Positions 1 through 8,876 of a DNA stretch of 64,000 nt are shown here, piece by piece. The notes beneath the pieces were generated by a model. The model was not told where the DNA came from. It saw only the letters and a program-made list of their open reading frames with translations, and did not search any database. The stretch covers positions 3,136,580-3,200,579 of the forward strand of contig NC_087063.1 of NCBI RefSeq assembly GCF_963678635.1, read 5' to 3'. This DNA is from Symsagittifera roscoffensis (taxonomy: Eukaryota > Xenacoelomorpha > Acoela > Convolutidae). Position 1 is the stretch's first letter; the number at the start of each line of letters is the position of its first letter. Position numbers and translations under genes: made by a program.

Positions 1-2
1 CA

Positions 3-3000
3 CCTCATCAAACGGATTACCTATCCTCTGATGATGATCATTTACAACCAGATATATTTGCACCATATACCCAAGAATATCACGGACAAGGAATGCAGAA
101 ACCATATACACATCATAGAAATTTTTTTCCACACCAGATAGATACACAAAATCAACAACCAATACAGATGCAAAACCCAATTAATACACAATCTTTTCAA
201 CCAATTCAGCCATAAAATCCAATGATTACACACTCATATCAACCAACACAAATGCAAAATGAAATACCACTTCCATATTATCTTCAACAACACGAAATAA
301 TAAAAAATCAACTTTCTAATTTTTCACAAATGCCAAATGCAGCAGAATCATTACAAATGACAATGAATCCATACCTTATGGGTGGATCATCAATAACATC
401 AAACAAACCATTAATGGTATTCACAGGAACAGACCCTGAATATTCTGTAGAAGATTATTTAAATGCAGTAACAGCAAATTTAATTTTAAATATAGGACCT
501 GAACCAATTATTACGCCACTACATCAAAATTGGATACATCGACGCACAGCGTTGATACAAACAACCCTAGACGGCGCAGCCCAAAAATGGTTTTCAGTAT
601 TGCCTATAGAAATAAAATCAAATTGGAAGAGATTTACACAAGAATTTTCAAAAATGTTTGACTCCGAAAGAAACAAACAACAACAAAGAGTTTTATGTAA
701 TGAAATTCGCAGATTACCAAATGAAACCATCAAACAATTAGCAGTACGTATCGAAACACTAGTTCGAAAAGCATATTCATTAAATACACACGATTATAAA
801 AACACAAAAATGACAGAAATCTTAATGATGACCTTAACACCTCAATTAAGGAAAATAGCAATAAAAAAGAGAGCATCCCATCCCTCCTCAATTCGAGAGC
901 CCGATTTAGATTTTCGAAAACTAGTAGACAAGCTAGAGCAAGCGGAAATCACAATGAAACTTGAAGAAACAGAGAATCTGAAATTACAATATGTTAATCG
1001 AATTGAAACAAATACCACAAATATCAATAATATACAGGATTCAGATACAGACCTCGTGGAAAAAATCACTGAAATACTCAATATTTATGAAAAACACCCA
1101 AACTTTAAAGGCAAACCATCTTTCAAAAAATGGTGTAATTATTGCCGACGATACGGACATAGTATTTCCGAATGTAGACAAAAACAACAGGACAATCAAA
1201 ACAAACCTCAAAAATATAAAGAACCGAATAAATCATTCTATCAATACATGAAGAAAGATCAAAATCTACCGAACAAAAATGTATACAGCAACAACAGTTC
1301 AGGAAAACCACTTCCGAACAATACCAATTACACGAGAAATCAATCACCATATAACTCAAGTTATAGAGGAAGATCACCAGAACGAAGAAATACACAAAAT
1401 TCGTCACAAAATCATTACAATAGACTAAATAGTCGAAATAACTACTCCAGATCAAATTCAAATACAACACAATTTGTTTCTAGATCTAATTCCCAATCAA
1501 GAAATAATTACTATCCAAACAATCAATCACGAAACTCATCATACAATAGAAATAGAAACTACTCCAATAATCGGAATAGAAGTTATTCAAACAACCGAAA
1601 CCAGAATTATCCGAACAATCGATCAAGGAATAACTCATATAATAGATCAAACTATAACAGACCAAACAATAATTATCAAAACAGATCACAAAATAGTTCA
1701 CAAAATCGACATTCAAGTTATAATAATCGTTATAGAAATTATTCCCAATCACCACACAGGAATAATAACCATTATAATAATTCTAACAATCGCCACAGAA
1801 GTAGTACACCTAAACATCAAAGAAATATTAATCAAGTACAATCAAACCCAGAAACGACATCAGACCCCCCAGGTATTGATGACACAGGAAATAACGAACT
1901 ACAACTAAATCAAATAAACTGTGAATCATCAGATTCAGAAAGTGGTACAGAAAACACTGCCTCCATAAATATGATAGCAATCGAAAATGACTACGAACCT
2001 ATTATATATGAACAACCTTTTTCATCACATATATACGAAAATCAATCAGAACTCCTTCACAATTATTATATTGAACCCATCCATTCTACACAAACGGCAC
2101 AAGAAACTAACGAAATTAACACTACAAATCAATCCAATGAAAATAATAAAACAAAATGCTTGAATACAAATCACATCTATCAAAATATACAAAAAGAACA
2201 ACCCAAAGAAAAAATTTGGACAATACCATTTCTTTTAGAAAGTCCAAGAAGCAAAGAATTTCAACCACCAGATCTTGAAATTGATTTTTTAATTGATTCA
2301 GGAGCAGAATCAAACATAATAAACATTCCCACATGGAATGAGATAAAATCACTACACCCAAAGCTAACGCCCCTTGAAACATCCAGTAAACTAGCAACAG
2401 CACAAGGATCAACATTGGTAAACTATGGAAAAATTCAATTATTTCTTCTCCCCACAAGAACAATAGAACAAAATAAAATTTTGAATAAACCATTTAAACA
2501 AATATTCCATATCACTGATATTAAACACAATATCATTGGAATACCATTTATCTCTAAATATATACCAACAATCAACATTTTGAATAGTAAAATACTAATC
2601 AAAGATAAATACACAAAAACAAAAGACACATCACTAACATTTTTTCAAAGATTAAATAAACAACCACCATTCTTTTCAAAATTTTACCCGATATATAATC
2701 AACAAAGAAAACACCTGAAACCACTATCCGGAAACATATATAATTTTTCAATAAAAAAAGTTCACATATATGATAAAAAACAAAACAAACAACAACTCTA
2801 TATGTCAGATTTTGAATTCAAACCTATCCATAAGTTTTTCAAAATCACAATTTCATCAATAAAATATTTGAAAAACTCGAATTCAGATATTATTTCTCTA
2901 CATGTATACAACAATACACCCTATCAAGTAACATTACCTTTAGGACTTTTAGGCTATTGCGAAACCAACGCTACATATCACCAATACATGAAAAAGCATA

Positions 3001-3008
3001 CCGCGTAA
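3..3008 (+). CDS. gag: Gag-protease polyprotein, 5' partial, interrupted by one in-frame stop
   Basis: This is the structural polyprotein that would form the capsid and bind genomic RNA. The frame is open from base 3 and carries the same Gln/Pro/Tyr-rich sequence across a TAA at 213-215, so the ATG at 222 is probably not the true start. Numbered from 222: a retrotransposon Gag capsid region at about 60-270; a CCHC zinc knuckle at C305, C308, H313, C318; a long Asn/Arg/Ser/Tyr low-complexity stretch at about 340-560; and an aspartic protease with DSGA at 692-695 and a downstream IIGIPF motif. Having the protease in the Gag frame is common in this class. The frame ends at 3008, overlapping the pol frame, which is open from 2834. 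Copies B and C have no gag. The first methionine lies outside the window. Confidence 0.88.
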
Positions 3009-6000
3009 ATAATATACTCCAATTATTAGATATTTGTCAATCTACAATTCTTAATGAAGAATTATCCATAAATAATATAATAAGTAATGAAAAAAGAAAT
3101 ACAGACTATTTCACAAAAACTCCATATTTCAAACCTACATTCAACATAAGTAACTACACAGAAACTCAACAGAAGTTTTTAACAATGTTTAACTTTCAAC
3201 ATTCACAAATAACACAAGACGAGTTTGATAAATTAGCCAAACAGCTAATAAAATATTCATCAGTCTATGCAACATCTAAATTTGATGTTGGCAAAATCAG
3301 TTCATCACTACATCTCCCATTAAAACCTGACGCAGTTTTCAAAAAACAAAGAGCAAGTAAAGTACCAATTCATTTACACGATAAAGTGAACAGATTACTT
3401 GATATTTTAGAACAATACAACATAATCTCACCGGTAAACAAAGAAGAACAACCAAAAGGTAACACATTTATCAACCCTGTTATCATCCTAGCAAAAGGAG
3501 AATCATTAAAAATAGTTCTAGACGCTAGATATCTTAATTCACTAATAGACGAATCAAAATGCAATTGGCCTATTGAACCAATACAAGTTATTTTAACAAA
3601 AATAAACGGAAAATACTTTACAACCGCAGATATGAATAGTGCATATAATCAAATGCGACTAGATGAACAATCACGACGCTTAACACAATTTGTTATTGGA
3701 AATCAGCAATATGAATTCAACCGTCTATTCTATGGAATATCCATAGGACCAGCAGCATTTTCAGCTTTTATGAGCAAAATTTTTAGACCACTAATACTCA
3801 AGAAAAACGCAATCACTTATCTAGACGATGTTTTTATGCAATCACAGACAAAAGAAGAAATGTTTAAAGTTTTAGAACATTATCACAAAATACTTCAAAA
3901 CGAAAATCTGAAGGCCGCCCCCGATAAATCACACTTCTTTTTAACACGAGTAAAATTCTTAGGACATAATATAGAAAGAAAAACAATCACCCCATTAAAA
4001 TCACGCATTGATGCTATTCAAAAACTCCAACCACCAACAAACAAAAAGAAAATCCAAGAATTCCTTGGAATGTTAAATTTTTTAAGTAAATATGTCTATA
4101 AAATGCAATTATACCTAAGACCATTTTATAATATACTTAGACAACAAAATAATTTTGAATGGAACACAGAACATCAAGCACGATTTGAAGAAATTAAAAA
4201 ACTCCTAACTGAACAAATTTCGAATACAATTCCAGATCCAAATCAACCATTCTATGCAATGTGCGATGCTTCGAATTTTGGCATCGGCGCAGCATTATTA
4301 CAATCACACAATGGCACAAACAAAATGAATCTTATATCAGCAAATTTTCGATTATTTACTCAAGCAGAGCTACGACTCTCAACTCTAATGAGAGAGTGTA
4401 CAGCTATAATATATACACTAACAGAATATGAATTTCTGATACTTGGATCAAAACACCCAACAGTTCTTTTCACAGATCACAAACCAATCATTTTTCTCTT
4501 TACACAAAAATCTAATCCAAATCACCGAGTTTATAGATTTCAACTAATTCTAATGAAATTCCCAAACTTACATATAGTTTGGACAGCAGGAAAAAATCTT
4601 GCATTACCAGACACATTAAGTCGAAATACACCACCTGAATTACTTACACGTAAAACTACAGTTGAAATACCTAAAAATATAAAATTCTACCTTGCAGAAA
4701 ACGAAACATCACCCCGACTAGAATGCAAATATGCAGTAAAAACTGACGTTGAACAATCACAAATAAACAATCTACAACACTTTCCACTCTATTTAGATTG
4801 CCAAAATAATCACTACGAAGTTGATCTACTTGGAACATCAACTTTCAAACCAATTCCATACTCACAATGGATAAAAAATAACACCCAACAAAAAAGAGTA
4901 AAACAACACTCGCATAAAAAAGACCTTTTTCCATTAATTGAAAAAGAAAACCTAACTGATAAAATAAATTTATCAGGACCACAAACAAACGATTTAAAAT
5001 ACACAATAAATCAAGTATTTGACCTCCATGACCCACTTGATACAATTCCTTTATCTAAATTGGAAATAGAAAACATTTTTCTCCCCCCAACAGATAAAAT
5101 TACAATTAATACTTTGAAACAATATCAAAATCTTGACCCAGTAATTAGACAACTAAAATCATGGCACAAACATAAAACTAAACCCGTCAAGGCAGATACA
5201 ACTATTTTAGGAAATAAAACACTCCTCCGATATTTTCGAATATTCAATAATACAACAATTAACGAAAACACAGACCTTCTAGAATACAAATTAAATGAAT
5301 CTACAGTTCCCTGTCTCCCTCTAAGTATGATTCTTATAGCTTTTAATATTTCGCACACACAAAACATTAAAGGACACTCTGGATCAGAGAAAACATATTC
5401 AAATTTCATACAAAACTTTTATTTTCCAAATGCACCAATTTGGATAAAAGTACTATGCAATGATTGTATAGTATGTCAGCTAAATAAACCTTATCCAAAT
5501 CAAAAACAAATAGCACAAAAACAAGATTTTAAAGGACAAAGTTTGTACTTTAACCACCGTATTTCATTTGATACAAAAGGACCAATTTCACCCTCATCCG
5601 AAGGAAACTCCTACATTATGGTAATTGTTGACGCGTTTACACATTATGTAGCACTTAACCCCGTACCACATTGTAACGCTTATTATGCTTACACAACACT
5701 ATATGAACACTGGATAGCCAAATTCGGACTACCAGAAATTCTAGTTACAGATAACGGTACAGAATTCATAAATAATGAAATTATCACACTATGTCATCTA
5801 TATAACATCAAACACAAACCACGTACATCTCACGCACCTTGGACAAACGGCTTAGTCGAAGGTATGAACCGTTCACTACAAGAATATCTTAGATGTATCA
5901 TCAATGGAAATGATACAAGATATACCGAATGGTCAGCAGATGTAAAACTATTTCCCTTAGCATATAATTCACAAATCACGACAACTCTAGGAATGTCACC

Positions 6001-6682
6001 ATATGAAATGGTTTTTAATCAAAAGCCACGCAAACCGATTTTGTTTACAGCAAACTCTCATAAAAATGCACAAAGTTATTGTCAACCGAATAAAGAATCA
6101 ATTTGTTACAACTTACCTTTACATACACACGATGAAGATCATTTTCATCACCCACAAATTCTTAAATTAGCCTCCGGTACACACACCGAATGGATTTTAA
6201 ATAGAGATAAAAAACACAATGAAATTTACCAAAAAGTAACAAAAAAGTTGTTACAAAGACAAAACATTAATGAACAAATAAATTCACGCTTTACACCAGC
6301 CTCCGATTTAAAAATTGGAACATTTGTTTTAATACCTAATTTTAACACTCAAAAAAGAATCTCTAAAAAACTACAACCCCTTCGTAAAGGACCATACCAA
6401 ATAATTGCCAAACCCACAGATGTCACATATAAAATTACCGACTCAGACAAAAAAGAAATTGTTCAACACCGAAACAACCTATTACCTTATTACCCAAAAG
6501 AGTACGCACTACGCGAACTAACTCAATTATATTCTTTCACAGGTTTAAAAGTTATTCAAAATTATCCACATACGGAAAATAAAACAAAGGAACAACATGA
6601 CATTCACCTCAAAAACCAAAATAAAAAATCAACTACAACAAAAAACAATACAAAATACACCACAAAAAGAAAGAAAAAATAG
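2957..6682 (+). CDS. pol: Pol polyprotein (RT, RNase H, integrase), copy A
   Basis: It copies the element RNA into DNA and integrates it. Numbered from 2957 (a TTG; the frame is open from 2834 after a TAA at 2831): RT with a YLDD box at 288-291, RNase H, an integrase zinc finger, a D,D(35)E core, a GPY/F-like module and a Lys-rich tail. The frame is offset by -1 relative to gag. Copies B and C have one extra G at the matching spot (after 2973-2974), which would put the two frames in register, so the offset may be a mutation rather than programmed frameshifting. Copy A reads Met-Arg where B and C read Met-Pro in the RT motif after ADMNSAYNQ; Pro is usual in related RTs, so A may be less active. 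It has the usual-looking Asn in the RNase H CDASNFGIG motif, where B and C have Ile. Confidence 0.93.
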   Translation: MRNQRYISPIHEKAYRVNNILQLLDICQSTILNEELSINNIISNEKRNTDYFTKTPYFKPTFNISNYTETQQKFLTMFNFQHSQITQDEFDKLAKQLIKYSSVYATSKFDVGKISSSLHLPLKPDAVFKKQRASKVPIHLHDKVNRLLDILEQYNIISPVNKEEQPKGNTFINPVIILAKGESLKIVLDARYLNSLIDESKCNWPIEPIQVILTKINGKYFTTADMNSAYNQMRLDEQSRRLTQFVIGNQQYEFNRLFYGISIGPAAFSAFMSKIFRPLILKKNAITYLDDVFMQSQTKEEMFKVLEHYHKILQNENLKAAPDKSHFFLTRVKFLGHNIERKTITPLKSRIDAIQKLQPPTNKKKIQEFLGMLNFLSKYVYKMQLYLRPFYNILRQQNNFEWNTEHQARFEEIKKLLTEQISNTIPDPNQPFYAMCDASNFGIGAALLQSHNGTNKMNLISANFRLFTQAELRLSTLMRECTAIIYTLTEYEFLILGSKHPTVLFTDHKPIIFLFTQKSNPNHRVYRFQLILMKFPNLHIVWTAGKNLALPDTLSRNTPPELLTRKTTVEIPKNIKFYLAENETSPRLECKYAVKTDVEQSQINNLQHFPLYLDCQNNHYEVDLLGTSTFKPIPYSQWIKNNTQQKRVKQHSHKKDLFPLIEKENLTDKINLSGPQTNDLKYTINQVFDLHDPLDTIPLSKLEIENIFLPPTDKITINTLKQYQNLDPVIRQLKSWHKHKTKPVKADTTILGNKTLLRYFRIFNNTTINENTDLLEYKLNESTVPCLPLSMILIAFNISHTQNIKGHSGSEKTYSNFIQNFYFPNAPIWIKVLCNDCIVCQLNKPYPNQKQIAQKQDFKGQSLYFNHRISFDTKGPISPSSEGNSYIMVIVDAFTHYVALNPVPHCNAYYAYTTLYEHWIAKFGLPEILVTDNGTEFINNEIITLCHLYNIKHKPRTSHAPWTNGLVEGMNRSLQEYLRCIINGNDTRYTEWSADVKLFPLAYNSQITTTLGMSPYEMVFNQKPRKPILFTANSHKNAQSYCQPNKESICYNLPLHTHDEDHFHHPQILKLASGTHTEWILNRDKKHNEIYQKVTKKLLQRQNINEQINSRFTPASDLKIGTFVLIPNFNTQKRISKKLQPLRKGPYQIIAKPTDVTYKITDSDKKEIVQHRNNLLPYYPKEYALRELTQLYSFTGLKVIQNYPHTENKTKEQHDIHLKNQNKKSTTTKNNTKYTTKRKKK

Positions 6683-6836
6683 AAAAATGATAGAAAAAAT
6701 AATGCCTCAAGAACAAATCGACAAATCAGAACATAGAGAGTCATCACGACTTAGAAATCAACCACGTAAAAACTATAAAACATTTATTCCACAATCTAAA
6801 ATCTTAAATAAAGTCGAATTTCAAAAACAGCTTTAA
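6597..6836 (+). CDS. Overlapping 79-aa basic ORF at the 3' end of pol, copy A
   Basis: It starts 86 nt inside the end of pol, in the +1 frame. It is very basic and contains an RESSRLRNQPRKNYK segment. Ser/Arg-rich R-x-S-x-R-x-R-x-x-P-x-x-Y tails are common at the extreme C-terminus of Ty3-type integrases. It may therefore be the real end of integrase, separated by a frameshift, rather than an independent gene. All three copies carry the same arrangement, but they are recent duplicates, so that is not independent support. Confidence 0.4.
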   Translation: MTFTSKTKIKNQLQQKTIQNTPQKERKNRKMIEKIMPQEQIDKSEHRESSRLRNQPRKNYKTFIPQSKILNKVEFQKQL

Positions 6837-7331
6837 ATTTAGATTTAATAATTTTTGCACCTCCGAAATATTTTGAACTTTCATTTTTCAAAATAACATG
6901 CTGACAAATACGCAATGATTCTAGTTCATAATCAGCCAATAGGATTCATCAAAAATAAGCAAACCATTCAAACTTGACAACTAAAATAAAAATCACCATA
7001 ATATCATAACCCTCCCTTATCTAATAAACCAAAGATCAACAATATTTCCCCAACCTAGACCTCAAATACCCCCCAAACAAATATGTTAAATTAGCCTAAA
7101 GTAAAAGAACGACCATTTTAATTAGCCTAAAGTATAAAAATCTCAAAAATAACCCAGATCATTTGACAAATGAAAATAAAGACAAAGAAGACCTCCCGAT
7201 CACCATAAAATTTGCCCCCAACAATTTTTCACAAAACTCGACCCACTTGTCAAAAAACCAATAAATAATTCGACCACACTTATAATTGCCTCAAACAACA
7301 AAAAATATTCGATCGAGAAACCATTTCTTAA
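6837..7331 (+). other. Non-coding gap between pol and the small hydrophobic ORFs, copy A
   Basis: No ORF of note. It is A-rich with stop codons in all frames. A 13-nt direct repeat, TTAGCCTAAAGTA, occurs at 7091-7103 and 7122-7134. The region could hold splice signals or subgenomic control for the downstream ORFs, but none can be proved from sequence. The matching gaps are 21843-22337 in copy B and 36431-36925 in copy C. Confidence 0.5.
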
Positions 7332-7493
7332 ATGCTCTTCTCTCGACCAGTTACCATAATTCTAAACATTCTCGCAAACTTTTTCACAATATTTAAACCT
7401 TTCATCATATTTCTTTTTGATACCTTTGAATCTTTTCTAATAATCTTAATCATTTTTTGCAATATTTTTTTAAATTTTCTATTCCATATTTGA
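7332..7493 (+). CDS. Small hydrophobic ORF TM1 (53 aa), copy A
   Basis: ATG at 7332, TGA at 7491-7493. Almost the whole product is Ile/Leu/Phe-rich and would span a membrane once or twice; it has a short basic start (FSRP) and no charged tail. I do not recognise a family. It sits directly upstream of a second small hydrophobic ORF and, further on, the envelope-like gene, a place where retroviral elements may keep accessory membrane proteins. Thymine-rich DNA makes hydrophobic ORFs by chance, and this patch is more T-rich than its surroundings, so expression is uncertain. Confidence 0.4.
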   Translation: MLFSRPVTIILNILANFFTIFKPFIIFLFDTFESFLIILIIFCNIFLNFLFHI

Positions 7494-7559
7494 ACTATAC
7501 CTACAGCTTTCAAAAGCTATTGACTATATCCACAGGTACGAATCACAAAACTTATCTAA

Positions 7560-7736
7560 ATGATACGAACCATTTTTAGTAGAACAGATATTTTTTTACT
7601 ATTTGTAATTTTTATAACATTTCTATCATCCCTCATCTTGACAATATGCAAATGTATAAAGAAAGCAATTATCACATTCGCCCTAGCAACAATCCTCCTA
7701 ATACTTTTTCTAGAAGAACATAAATTTTTTCACTAA
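7560..7736 (+). CDS. Small two-helix membrane ORF TM2 (58 aa), copy A
   Basis: ATG at 7560, TAA at 7734-7736. Two predicted transmembrane helices (about residues 10-29 and 36-52) are separated by a basic CKCIKK turn, a hairpin-like small membrane protein. Copies B and C are four codons longer near the end. Its last 23 nt overlap the start of the open P1 frame, which lies in the +1 frame, across a run of six T. TM2 could therefore supply the start codon for P1 if a frameshift or a small indel in the T run joins them. No family recognised. Confidence 0.5.
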   Translation: MIRTIFSRTDIFLLFVIFITFLSSLILTICKCIKKAIITFALATILLILFLEEHKFFH

Positions 7737-8727
7737 AAGAATAGATCAAAAACCATCAAAAATTGCTAACCAACAATCACATAGTCAGTCTTCACCGACA
7801 TCATCCCAAGAAAACCCGACACCACCTTCAACTACCCAAAACCCCCAAACATCTACACGAATTTCTTTTCAAGATAACCCATATACCTTTGAAGAACGAC
7901 ACGCTCGCTTATCAGAACCACTAGAACCAGTTCAACGACAAGCACCTCTAAGCAAACCAACATATAACTTATACCCAACACTACCACAAGAATTAAGTAG
8001 AATAAGAAATCCTAGTCAAAACCAAAATACAGTCGAAATAAATAGACAAATTATACATCCTCGACGAAACAGAAATTTTCAAACTCCCCGAGTTCATTTT
8101 GATATACCTCAATCCCCATCACAAAGTACACCAGAAAACCCCATTGGTATATTACCAGAAACCCCTACGCTTCTTTCACAACGTAGCACCTCAAGCCTAT
8201 CATCAGATTACTTAGGTTCAACGCCAACATCTGAACAAGTACGTGAAAATCCCTTTAACCCTACAAACCAAACATCACGACTACCATACTGGACAACACA
8301 TTCATTCACACAAGGTGAACCAAATTTAATCAATGACCCAATAGACATTTCTACGGATACAACAACATCCTCATCACTACCAGAAACATTATCACTACCA
8401 TCAACACCATCAATAAGCCAGATTTCACCACCACCTTTTAACTTAAATTTCCCAAATAACCTCGACGCTAGATATCGAGAACAATCATCAACAAATATTC
8501 CTTTAAGACTAGACTGGAATACATTCACAGCACCTCCACCATTATTTGGACAACACCTAGAAAGTAGCCGACTCCACAATTGGGCACTAAATAGACTACA
8601 ATATAGACAAGACATTCACGAAGACATTCGTGCTCATAACATCCAAATACTCCAACAGAATAGTCTACAATTAAAATTTGAAATCACGGTTAAATTAAAC
8701 AACATTACTCAACATCCTATCCATTAA
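7714..8727 (+). CDS. ORF P1: 337-codon Pro/Ser/Thr-rich frame with no ATG, copy A
   Basis: The frame is open from just after TAG 7711-7713 to TAA 8725-8727 and has no ATG anywhere, so start-based ORF finders miss it. Such length by chance is unlikely in AT-rich DNA. The first two thirds are low complexity (Pro, Ser, Thr, Gln, Asn); the last third (from about 8450) looks folded, with Trp and aromatic residues and a helix-like RLHNWALNRLQYRQDIHEDI segment. It must be expressed by splicing, by frameshift from TM2, or not at all. A further 60-codon frame (8694-8876) continues in -1 and overlaps its end. No family recognised. Phosphoprotein-like or mucin-like roles are only guesses from composition. 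Confidence 0.6.
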   Translation, partial: KNINFFTKRIDQKPSKIANQQSHSQSSPTSSQENPTPPSTTQNPQTSTRISFQDNPYTFEERHARLSEPLEPVQRQAPLSKPTYNLYPTLPQELSRIRNPSQNQNTVEINRQIIHPRRNRNFQTPRVHFDIPQSPSQSTPENPIGILPETPTLLSQRSTSSLSSDYLGSTPTSEQVRENPFNPTNQTSRLPYWTTHSFTQGEPNLINDPIDISTDTTTSSSLPETLSLPSTPSISQISPPPFNLNFPNNLDARYREQSSTNIPLRLDWNTFTAPPPLFGQHLESSRLHNWALNRLQYRQDIHEDIRAHNIQILQQNSLQLKFEITVKLNNITQHPIH

Positions 8728-8876
8728 ATCCACCAAATATAACAGCTCAATCCCTACCACCACCATTTATAACAACTGAAGTAATATACAAATACGACAG
8801 ATATACCAAAAAGACAATTGGTTACATCACATTCTATAACCCATACTCAGGGTTGTCATACACATGTATATTCTAA
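8694..8876 (+). CDS. Possible -1 extension of P1 (60 codons), copy A
   Basis: The frame is open from after TAA 8691-8693 to TAA 8874-8876 and has no ATG. It encodes a Pro-rich linker and then an aromatic segment including YKYDRYTKKTIGYITFYNPY, which looks like protein rather than noise. It overlaps P1 by 34 nt in the -1 frame. The heptamer ATTAAAC at 8694-8700 fits the A TTA AAC layout of -1 slippery sites exactly where this frame opens. Its end overlaps the env start. The same frame exists in copies B (23280-23462) and C (37868-38050). Confidence 0.4.
   Translation: MKQHYSTSYPLNPPNITAQSLPPPFITTEVIYKYDRYTKKTIGYITFYNPYSGLSYTCIF
8849..8863 (+). promoter_or_regulatory. Candidate splice acceptor just before env, copy A
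   Basis: A pyrimidine/A-rich stretch ends in CATACTCAG at 8842-8850, 13 nt before the env ATG at 8864. Envelope genes of retroviruses and errantiviruses are usually made from spliced RNA, so an acceptor here would make sense. The matching sites are 14,586 nt further on in copy B and again 14,588 nt on in copy C. The donor would lie left of the window or in gag and was not found. Confidence 0.3.

Noticed and set aside
2834..2840. GTTTTTC heptamer as a programmed -1 slip site between gag and pol
   Set aside because: The phase fits and the -1 frame opens right there, but the extra G in copies B and C offers a simpler explanation for the frame offset. GAAAAAC at 2870-2876 is no better.
8208..8615. 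Long minus-strand ORFs opposite P1, env and pol (also in copies B and C)
   Set aside because: They are shadows: the A/C-rich plus strand lacks the words that make minus-strand stops, and the plus-strand frames explain the region.
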